A DNA stretch of 16,968 nucleotides, taken from positions 2,189-19,156 of the forward strand of contig DLKG01000066.1 of the NCBI GenBank assembly GCA_002490315.1, in the 5' to 3' direction. The stretch is from Prevotella sp. UBA7594 (GTDB lineage: Bacteria; Bacteroidota; Bacteroidia; Bacteroidales; Bacteroidaceae). The notes below the pieces were generated by a model. It was not told where the DNA came from. It ran no database searches and worked only from the letters and a program-made list of their open reading frames with translations. Of the stretch, positions 1-5,836 are shown in pieces. Made by a program: the position numbers and the translations under genes. Position 1 is the first letter of the stretch; each line of letters opens with the position of its first letter.

Positions 1-103
1 TTTCAGTCGCTAAGAAGTTAAAGCCATTACCTCTTTTTTAAAGGAGTTAAGAAGTTAAGGAGTTATCGCTCCTTTCAGTCGCTAAGAAGTTAAGCCATTA
101 CCT
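1..103. repeat. Pair of ~31-nt direct repeats in an intergenic region
   Basis: A 32-nt segment at 1-32 (begins TTTCAGTCGCTAAGAAG, ends GCCATTACCT) recurs at 73-103 with a single missing A. Between them lies purine-rich sequence made of variants of AAGAAGTTAAGGAGTTA. No ORF with protein-like character covers this stretch. The purine-rich strand here is roughly complementary to the pyrimidine-rich array at 141-250, so the whole 1-250 block could fold back on itself. The left edge is cut by the window, so more copies may lie upstream. Confidence 0.8.
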
Positions 104-140
104 TTGTGGGATGTTTCCCGTAGCGGCAGTGCATACGGCT

Positions 141-250
141 TAACTTCTTAACTTCTCTAACTTCTTAACTTCTCTAACTTCTTTATCTTCTCTATCTTCT
201 CTAACTTCTCTAACTTCTTTATCTTCTCTAACTTCTTTAACTTCTCTAAC
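141..250. repeat. 9-nt tandem repeat array, TAACTTCTY, 12 units
   Basis: Twelve consecutive units of TAACTTCTC/T, with TATCTTCTC variants, run from 141 to 246, followed by a partial TAAC that touches the hflX stop codon. The units at 141-148 and 158-165 are 8 nt; the rest are 9 nt. On the minus strand the 9-nt period is open in the frame of hflX beyond its TAG and would read as (R/K)-E-(V/D) triplets until a TAA near 140. The array lies in the 3' region of hflX and is probably non-coding. Confidence 0.85.
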
Positions 251-1498
251 CTATTCCTCCACCTGATACAGGAAATCGTTGTAGGGATATTTCTGCACGT
301 GTAGCTCGCGTACCTTCTTATATATAGTTTCGCGGAACTCGTCGATGTTCTCCTTCTCCTTAGCCGAGATGAAGAGGCAGTTTTCGCCGAGCTTAGCCAT
401 CCACGTGCGCTTCAGGTCGTCGAGCGTGATGTTCTCCTTCGTCGGCGGCGTAAGGTCGTCAGGCTCCTTGTCAGTCCACGTGTAGTTGTCGATTTTGTTG
501 AAAACGATCATCGACGGCTTGTCGGCGCATCCGAGATCCTTCAGCGTATTCTCCACGACGCTTATTTGCTCCTCGAAGTCGGGGTGTGAGATGTCCACGA
601 CGTGCAGCAACAGGTCGGCCTCGCGCACCTCGTCGAGCGTTGACTTGAAGGAGTCCACCAGGTCGGTAGGCAGTTTGCGTATGAAGCCCACGGTGTCGGC
701 GAGCAGGAACGGCAAGTTCTCAATCACCACCTTGCGCACCGTCGTGTCGAGCGTGGCGAAGAGCTTGTTCTCGGCGAACACCTCGCTCTTGGCGAGCAGG
801 TTCATAATGGTCGACTTGCCCACGTTGGTGTAGCCGACGAGCGCCACTCGGATGAGGCGTCCGCGGTTTTTGCGCTGCGTGTTCATCTGCTTGTCGATTT
901 CGGCGAGTCGCTGCTTGAGCAGCGTGATGCGGTTGAGGATGATACGGCGGTCCATCTCGAGCTGCGTCTCGCCCGGTCCGCGCAAGCCCACGCTTCCCTT
1001 GCCGCCGCCCGAGCCGGAGCCGCCTCCCTGTCGTTCGAGGTGAGTCCAGAGACGTTGCAGTCGCGGCAGCATGTAGCGGCATTGCGCCAGCTCCACCTGC
1101 GTCTTGGCGGCAGCCGTCTGCGCGCGCATGGCGAAGATGTCGAGGATGAGCGACGTGCGGTCGAGAATCTTCACGCCGAGTTCCTTCTCAATGTTGCGTA
1201 TCTGCTTGGCGGAGAGCTCGTCGTCGAAAATCACCATTCCGACCGGGCGCTCCGCGTCCTCCTCGTCCTTTATGTACTGGCGTATCTCCTCCAGCTTTCC
1301 TGAGCCAACGTAGGTCACCTGGCTCGGTCCGCCCACGCGCTGCGTGAAGCGCTTCACGGTCACGGCACCTGCCGTGTCGGCGAGAAATTCCAGCTCGTCG
1401 AGGTACTCTTTCGTCTTCGCCTCGTCCTGCTCCTTAGTGATGAGGCCCACGAGCACAGCGGTTTCCGCCTTAACTTCTGATATTACAAATTCTTTCAT
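251..1498 (-). CDS. hflX: GTPase HflX (ribosome-splitting / ribosome-associated GTPase)
   Basis: HflX is a cytoplasmic translational GTPase of the Obg-HflX superfamily that binds the 50S subunit and, in E. coli, splits stalled ribosomes after stress. The 415-residue product has the expected order: an N-terminal HflX domain (about 10-155), the signature glycine-rich linker (about 158-181, containing GLRGPGETQLE), then the G domain. G1 is GYTNVGKST (222-230), G3 DTVG (268-271), G4 NKID (334-337) and G5 SAK (378-380). The length is normal for the family. The ATG at 1498 opens the conserved N-terminal domain and the stop is TAG. Upstream and downstream are non-coding, so it looks monocistronic; a possible -7 box lies about 27 nt upstream. 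The only oddity is the 9-nt repeat array that begins right after the stop codon. Confidence 0.97.
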   Translation of the reverse strand: MKEFVISEVKAETAVLVGLITKEQDEAKTKEYLDELEFLADTAGAVTVKRFTQRVGGPSQVTYVGSGKLEEIRQYIKDEEDAERPVGMVIFDDELSAKQIRNIEKELGVKILDRTSLILDIFAMRAQTAAAKTQVELAQCRYMLPRLQRLWTHLERQGGGSGSGGGKGSVGLRGPGETQLEMDRRIILNRITLLKQRLAEIDKQMNTQRKNRGRLIRVALVGYTNVGKSTIMNLLAKSEVFAENKLFATLDTTVRKVVIENLPFLLADTVGFIRKLPTDLVDSFKSTLDEVREADLLLHVVDISHPDFEEQISVVENTLKDLGCADKPSMIVFNKIDNYTWTDKEPDDLTPPTKENITLDDLKRTWMAKLGENCLFISAKEKENIDEFRETIYKKVRELHVQKYPYNDFLYQVEE

Positions 1499-1524
1499 TG
1501 TCTTTCAAAATACGTATTTGTATG

Positions 1525-1532
1525 CAAATTTA
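1525..1532 (-). promoter_or_regulatory. Possible -7 box for hflX
   Basis: On the minus strand this reads TAAATTTG, matching the Bacteroidetes -7 consensus TAnnTTTG, 26 nt from the hflX start. I see no clear TTTG-like -33 box at 19-21 nt, so the call rests on one element and its position. Confidence 0.35.
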
Positions 1533-1686
1533 CACATTTTTGCATCAACAGCGCATACAGCCCACTGTATTTTTCGCTTGTTCGCGTAAATAAATCCCCT
1601 CTATTGTAATAAATGATGTATAAAAACTGTATTTTGCAAACAAAATGAAAGAAAAACACACTTGTAAAAATAAAATACACAGCAAA

Positions 1687-1719
1687 TTTGCCGCAAACAA
1701 CAAAAAATGTGTAATTTTG
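1687..1719 (+). promoter_or_regulatory. Bacteroidetes-type promoter for the 1956-5697 operon
   Basis: A -33 TTTG (1687-1690) and a -7 TAATTTTG (1712-1719) are separated by 21 nt, close to the Bacteroidetes sigma-ABfr arrangement. Transcription would begin around 1725, leaving a leader of about 230 nt before the first ATG at 1956. That leader holds the 22-nt repeat array and a hairpin, so it has room for post-initiation control. Confidence 0.6.
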
Positions 1720-1760
1720 CAAGCGGTAGGGTGTCACCTTTACAAAATGCAAGCAAAGCC

Positions 1761-1870
1761 AAGGTGCTTCTTTTACAAAATGAAAGCGCCGCTTTAGCCA
1801 TTCTAAAGTGGCACTTCAGCAGTTGCAAAGTGGCGCTTCAGCAGTAGTAAAGCGGCACTTCTGCCAAGAA
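1761..1870. repeat. Array of five degenerate 22-nt palindromic repeats
   Basis: Units start at 1761, 1783, 1805, 1827 and 1849, an exact 22-nt spacing. The core is AAAGYGSCRCTTY; in the second unit it is a perfect dyad, AAAGCG-C-CGCTTT. Units 3 and 4 share AAAGTGGCRCTTCAGCAGT. A looser related unit may precede at about 1728-1760. The array lies downstream of the predicted promoter, in the leader of the operon. The period is close to two helical turns, so a dimeric protein could bind every copy on one face; the copies could equally form small RNA hairpins. Short ORFs across it look like artefacts of the repeat. Confidence 0.75.
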
Positions 1871-1894
1871 AGAGAGTTATTAACAGTTGTTAAG

Positions 1895-1939
1895 AATTGG
1901 CGTTGGCAAAAGCGCCAGTTTAATGACAAATTGCAATTT
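1895..1939 (+). other. Leader hairpin and adjacent 12-nt palindrome
   Basis: Positions 1895-1902 (AATTGGCG) pair with 1913-1920 (CGCCAGTT), 8 bp with one G-U pair and a 10-nt loop. Just after it, 1928-1939 is a perfect palindrome, AAATTGCAATTT. Both sit within 60 nt upstream of the operon's first ATG. They could affect translation or act as an operator; no known riboswitch class is recognised. Confidence 0.4.
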
Positions 1940-1955
1940 TAAACAATCAAAAAAA

Positions 1956-2453
1956 ATGAAAGCAAAATTTTTACAGGCATTGCTTGTACTGTTGCTGTCC
2001 GTGCCGATTGTTGCAGCGGCAGCAACCGACAGCGAGACACCGCGACAGGCACTCGTGCTGAAATTTGCCGACGCCACAGAGGAGACATTCTTCCTTGCCG
2101 ACCAACCGGAAGTGACGTTTGAAGGCGGCAAGCTGAAGGTGTTGGCATCCGGCGTCGAGACCGACTTCGACCAGACGTCAGTCACGGAGTTCTATTTCGA
2201 CTACCGCACCACGCCGACCTCCGTGACCTCAGCCACGGCAGGCAAATCCACGTTCTCCTACACCGACAACACCACGGTGAGCGTCACCGGCTCCAAGGGC
2301 TCCGTTGCCACGCTCTACACCGTAGGCGGCAAGCAGCTCCTGCGCAAGAGCGTTGAGGGCGGCAGCGTGACGGTGAGCCTCGCTGGCTATGCTCCCGGCA
2401 TCTATCTGTTAAACATCGAAAACGACAACACTTATAAAATCATCAAGAAATGA
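1956..2453 (+). CDS. Small exported protein with T9SS type A-like sorting domain
   Basis: The 165-residue product begins with a clear signal peptide (MKAKF, a leucine/valine-rich core, likely cleavage near AAA). Residues about 28-65 resemble the short N-terminal segment common in Bacteroidales exported proteins (hydrophobic strand, acidic turn, FFLADQPEVTFEGGKL, then FYFDY). The last ~75 residues have the look of a T9SS type A C-terminal domain: VATLYTVGGKQLLRKS, then GIYLLNIENDNTYKIIKK. So it is nearly all targeting signal with almost no cargo. ATG 1956 was chosen over upstream in-frame starts because the signal peptide begins there and an A-rich translation-initiation region precedes it. 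Its stop overlaps the next start as ATGA, indicating translational coupling. Function unknown; T9SS delivery is inferred from the tail. Confidence 0.85.
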   Translation: MKAKFLQALLVLLLSVPIVAAAATDSETPRQALVLKFADATEETFFLADQPEVTFEGGKLKVLASGVETDFDQTSVTEFYFDYRTTPTSVTSATAGKSTFSYTDNTTVSVTGSKGSVATLYTVGGKQLLRKSVEGGSVTVSLAGYAPGIYLLNIENDNTYKIIKK

Positions 2454-4282
2454 CAAAAACTTTACTCCTCGCCGCAGCCATGCTCGCCTCCTTTGCCATG
2501 CCGTCGGCAGCACAGAATAAAACCTTCCGCAAGTTGCCCGTAAGCATGCAACTTCTCAAGCATAAGTCAGCCGCCAAGGCAAAAGCCGCCCAAGGACAGA
2601 CAACGACGATGAACAACGTCGTGGCATCCTTCTACACGCAGCCCTCCGACGCGACGGAAAACCAAGAGAATTACTATCTCGTAATCTCCGACAACTCCCA
2701 AGCCACGTTTGACTCCTCAGCCGGAGCCATCAACGCCACCAACGCCACCGTGGCTGCTATCGACTTCTATGCTCCCTCGGGCACAGGCACCGACCTCCCC
2801 GTCGGCACGTTCAAGACGAGCGGCTCGCTCAACTATGACGGCGACTATTCGTACGTGAGCTACTACAACGCTGACGGCAAGTCAACCAATGAGCGCGCGC
2901 TGAGCGGCGACATCAACGTGGAGATGAGCTCCGACGGCATCTATACCATCTCCTTCGCCGACGAAAACGGCAACGAGTACACCTTCTCCGGCACGCTCAA
3001 CTTCTCCGACAACAACGGCAGCACCTCCGTGTATCCGCAGATACCGTCCGACGTCAACACCACCTTCACGGGCGGTATGGCTTTCTACCACGGCAATCTT
3101 ATGGACTCCAACACGGGCAACATATACATCAACCTCTACGACTGCGCCTTCGACTCCGAGACCGGAGCCATGAAGGAAAAGGGCTACGACCTCGCCATAT
3201 GCGCCTTCAACCGCCTCTTCGGCGACCCGAAGAAAGCAACCATCGTGCCGGGCACGTACACCGTGGCACGCAACTTCAAGGTTGACACCTTCTTCCCGGG
3301 CATGGAGATTGACTATAGCGGCATGACAGTGCTCATGGGCACATACGTCAAGCGCCTCAAGTCGGGCTCTGGCTCCGACGCCGACTACGACTACGCCTAC
3401 ATCACCGGCGGCACCATCACCATCACCGAGGGCGACACCGAGGGCACGTTCAACTTCGACATCGACTGCACCACCGACCGCGGCCACAAGGTGAAGGGCA
3501 CGGCAAAGAACATCTCCTTCAACATCGTGGACATCTCCGACGACAAGGAAAAGACCGTAGAGTCCAATCTCGACCACGACGTGACGCTCAATCTCGACTA
3601 TCTCCCGAAGGCACGCATCTATTATCTCGGAAGAACAAACAACTGCAACGTCTTCACCGTCGATCTCGGCTCGCCGAGCGGCAAGGACTGCACCGAGGGC
3701 GACATCCTGCGCATGGAGTTCCAGACAGACAGCAAGGCACAGTACCTGCCCACAGGCACCTATGAGCTGATGGACGAGGGACATCTCTACACCAATCTCT
3801 ACGCGCCCTACAAGATGACACGCGGCTACTTCGACGAGGTCGGTGGACGCATCGGCACCCGCTATGAGCACTTCGCAGAAGGACGCTACTGCGTCGTTGA
3901 CACCTTCGCCTTCGTCTACAGCGGACGAGTGGGCGTGGAGGCTCTTGACAACGGCGACTACAAGTTCAATATCAACCTCGCCGACGGTAAGGGCTTCAAC
4001 ATCTGCGGCGAATGGAGTGGCCCCATGGAGCTCTGCTACTCGCCCGAGACTGGCATCAGCTCTGTAGCCGACGACAAACACGCAGTTGCACGCTTCCTCG
4101 ACAACAACACGCTCGTCGTAGACGGAGCACAGCAGGGCGAGCAGGTGGCTGTGTACAGCCTTGACGGACAGCTCGTGCTCTCCGCTGACGCCTCTACTCC
4201 AGCTGACGCTTCCGCACTCGCCAAGGGCGTGTACGTAGTGAAAATAGGCAACATGACAACAACTAAAATCGTGAAGAAATGA
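2450..4282 (+). CDS. Secreted protein with three repeated beta modules and T9SS type A-like tail
   Basis: I do not recognise a named family. The 610-residue product has a signal peptide (1-21, cleavage near SAA-Q). Three diverged modules of about 130-150 residues follow, near 55-185, 204-355 and 380-526. Each ends in a similar strand-turn-strand block: GDINVEMSSDGIYTISFADE (153-172), GTITITEGDTEGTFNFDID (321-339) and GRVGVEALDNGDYKFNINL (492-510), each followed by a D-x-x-G-type turn and a G-rich strand (FSGTL, VKGTA, ICGEWSG). The earlier part of each carries a P-x-GT-Y/F motif (LPVGTF, VPGTYTV, LPTGTYEL). Residues about 540-610 form a T9SS type A-like tail with VAVYSLDGQLVLS and GVYVVKIGNMTTTKIVKK. 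It overlaps both neighbours by ATGA and so is cotranslated with them. A cell-surface binding role is possible but unproven. Confidence 0.85.
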   Translation: MTKTLLLAAAMLASFAMPSAAQNKTFRKLPVSMQLLKHKSAAKAKAAQGQTTTMNNVVASFYTQPSDATENQENYYLVISDNSQATFDSSAGAINATNATVAAIDFYAPSGTGTDLPVGTFKTSGSLNYDGDYSYVSYYNADGKSTNERALSGDINVEMSSDGIYTISFADENGNEYTFSGTLNFSDNNGSTSVYPQIPSDVNTTFTGGMAFYHGNLMDSNTGNIYINLYDCAFDSETGAMKEKGYDLAICAFNRLFGDPKKATIVPGTYTVARNFKVDTFFPGMEIDYSGMTVLMGTYVKRLKSGSGSDADYDYAYITGGTITITEGDTEGTFNFDIDCTTDRGHKVKGTAKNISFNIVDISDDKEKTVESNLDHDVTLNLDYLPKARIYYLGRTNNCNVFTVDLGSPSGKDCTEGDILRMEFQTDSKAQYLPTGTYELMDEGHLYTNLYAPYKMTRGYFDEVGGRIGTRYEHFAEGRYCVVDTFAFVYSGRVGVEALDNGDYKFNINLADGKGFNICGEWSGPMELCYSPETGISSVADDKHAVARFLDNNTLVVDGAQQGEQVAVYSLDGQLVLSADASTPADASALAKGVYVVKIGNMTTTKIVKK

Positions 4283-5697
4283 TGAAGAAGATGATGTTAT
4301 TGCTGACATTCATGATGACAATGTCGGCAGCCTTCGCGCAGAAGACAAGACAGATGATGACCGTCGAGAAAACCGACGGCACGAAGATAGAATATAAGGT
4401 CGACGAAGTGCAGCGCGTTGCATTCTCGCAATATGTCTACCCGGAGCTCAACAACCAAATGGACTACAACGACAAAGTAGAGGACATCAAAGCCGTGCAC
4501 CAGAGCGAAAATCCTATGTATGACGATGGCAACACGTACGATATGTGGCTATACACGGGCGACCCGCAAACGTCAGACTACAAAATAAATGTTTCAGTGT
4601 CCAAGTCGCTTCTCGGAAAGGACATCGACATTTCCAAGAATGAAGTAGGATGCGGCGTTTTCCATAACGGTGTCAACTACAGCAAGGGCACGCTGAAGAT
4701 GAAGTTCGACAAGTTCGGAAAGAATGTCACCATCTCGCTCGACGTATTTGACGGCAGCAACGAGCTGCGGGCAGAGTACAGCGGAGCCTTCCAGAAGATT
4801 TATCCTGACAACAACAGTTTGACGCTGGCGGTGCCGGATGAAATAAAAAAGTTTGCGGCTATACTCTATAGCGGCTATATTGTCAACCCCGCTTCAGCGG
4901 GCGAGGCTACAAGCTTCGCGATGTCGGATGTCGTAACCCCGTCAGCTCCGTCGGATTTCCTCAACGGCACTTGCGCCGTATGGCTGAGCGTGTCGGCATC
5001 GAAACTCTACAACGGCGCCATCGACATCGTTGACGATGCCAACAGCTACACGCTCCGCTACATCGACTATGCCACACGCACCGTCTACGACAAGTTCACG
5101 TCGGGCACCATCTACACCGCGAAGGACTACACCGGAAAGACCTACATCGGCATAAACGCCACGCTTGAGGACGGCAGACAGCTGAGAGTGGAGCGCCTCG
5201 GCACCTTTGAGGAGACGCAATCGCTCGACGAAATCATCCCGTCGGCTGTCAGCGAGAACGAGTACAAATACTACGATGCCGACGGCAACGTGTCGCTCAC
5301 GCGCAAGCTCGGCACGTCCTACCTCGAAAACTACAAGGGCACGCTCACGTTCTATCTCATCCCGGAGGGCGACACGAAGTACTCCTCCGACAAGGTGCAG
5401 ATAAAGGTGGACGAGAGCCTTGTCAACGCCGGCGAGATTGACCTTGCCAATATCGGCGAGACTGCTGTGTTCGACGTCAAGTACAACGCCGGCGGCATAC
5501 AGCTGCAGTCGTACGCAGCCGGACACGGCTACGGCAACATCCCCAACACCGGCACCATGACCATCACGAAGAACGACAGCGGCGTGTACGGCATAAAGCT
5601 CGACATCACCAACAGCTACCACAACAACTACACACAGAACGGCGGCGACAACACGCGCCTCGTGCTTGAGTACAACGGTACGCTGGAGGATTATTGA
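4279..5697 (+). CDS. Exported protein with three repeated beta modules, no sorting tail
   Basis: The 472-residue product starts with a signal peptide (MMKKMM, hydrophobic core, cleavage after AFA at about residue 20). Next is the Bacteroidales segment MTVEKTDGTKIEYKVDEVQR leading into VAFSQY. It then has three module ends resembling those of the upstream protein: GTLKMKFDKFGKNVTISLDV (137-156), GTIYTAKDYTGKTYIGINAT (276-295) and GTMTITKNDSGVYGIKLDIT (425-444), each followed by a polar turn and a strand closing with EYSGAF, ERLGTF or EYNGTL. Unlike its two operon partners it stops right after the third module, with no T9SS-like tail and no lipobox. It may stay in the periplasm or leave with a partner. 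Start codons at 4279 and 4282 are both possible; 4279 overlaps the upstream stop as ATGA. Family not recognised. Confidence 0.85.
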   Translation: MMKKMMLLLTFMMTMSAAFAQKTRQMMTVEKTDGTKIEYKVDEVQRVAFSQYVYPELNNQMDYNDKVEDIKAVHQSENPMYDDGNTYDMWLYTGDPQTSDYKINVSVSKSLLGKDIDISKNEVGCGVFHNGVNYSKGTLKMKFDKFGKNVTISLDVFDGSNELRAEYSGAFQKIYPDNNSLTLAVPDEIKKFAAILYSGYIVNPASAGEATSFAMSDVVTPSAPSDFLNGTCAVWLSVSASKLYNGAIDIVDDANSYTLRYIDYATRTVYDKFTSGTIYTAKDYTGKTYIGINATLEDGRQLRVERLGTFEETQSLDEIIPSAVSENEYKYYDADGNVSLTRKLGTSYLENYKGTLTFYLIPEGDTKYSSDKVQIKVDESLVNAGEIDLANIGETAVFDVKYNAGGIQLQSYAAGHGYGNIPNTGTMTITKNDSGVYGIKLDITNSYHNNYTQNGGDNTRLVLEYNGTLEDY

Positions 5698-5703
5698 TAA
5701 GAA

Positions 5704-5762
5704 GAGGGTGTGTCAAAACATAAACAATGCGCCCCGCATTGTTTGCCTTTTGACACACCCTC
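5704..5762. terminator. 59-nt two-part inverted repeat, likely terminator
   Basis: The outer arms GAGGGTGTGTCAAAA (5704-5718) and TTTTGACACACCCTC (5748-5762) are perfect 15-bp complements. The inner arms AAACAATGCG (5722-5731) and CGCATTGTTT (5735-5744) pair perfectly around a CCC loop, with a 3-by-3 internal loop between the stems. It begins 6 nt after the upstream operon's last stop. There is no long U tract after the outer stem; the inner stem is followed by GCCTTTT. It may act as a bidirectional terminator, but its outer arms also resemble the terminal repeats of a tiny mobile element. Confidence 0.65.
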
Positions 5763-5836
5763 TCATCTTGAAAAAGAAAAAGGGAAAATAACAGAAAGTA
5801 AAAAAACAAAAACAAAAGAAAATACTCAAAAAGAAA

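Noticed and set aside
1495..1828. Small minus-strand ORFs with Cys/Lys/Leu-rich repeats (CKRSTLALLAF-like)
   Set aside because: They are translations of the 22-nt nucleotide repeats and AT-rich intergenic DNA, with no initiation signals.
1761..1870. CRISPR array
   Set aside because: Units are contiguous 22-mers without unique spacers, and there are no cas genes nearby.
1887..1955. Upstream start for the first operon gene
   Set aside because: It needs a non-ATG start, and the extra 23 residues precede a textbook signal peptide that begins at ATG 1956.
2882..4309. Long minus-strand ORF (475 codons) across the second and third operon genes
   Set aside because: It is the mirror frame of high-GC coding sequence, rich in Val/Ala/His/Glu without domain-like motifs, while the plus-strand frame has a signal peptide, repeated modules and a sorting tail.
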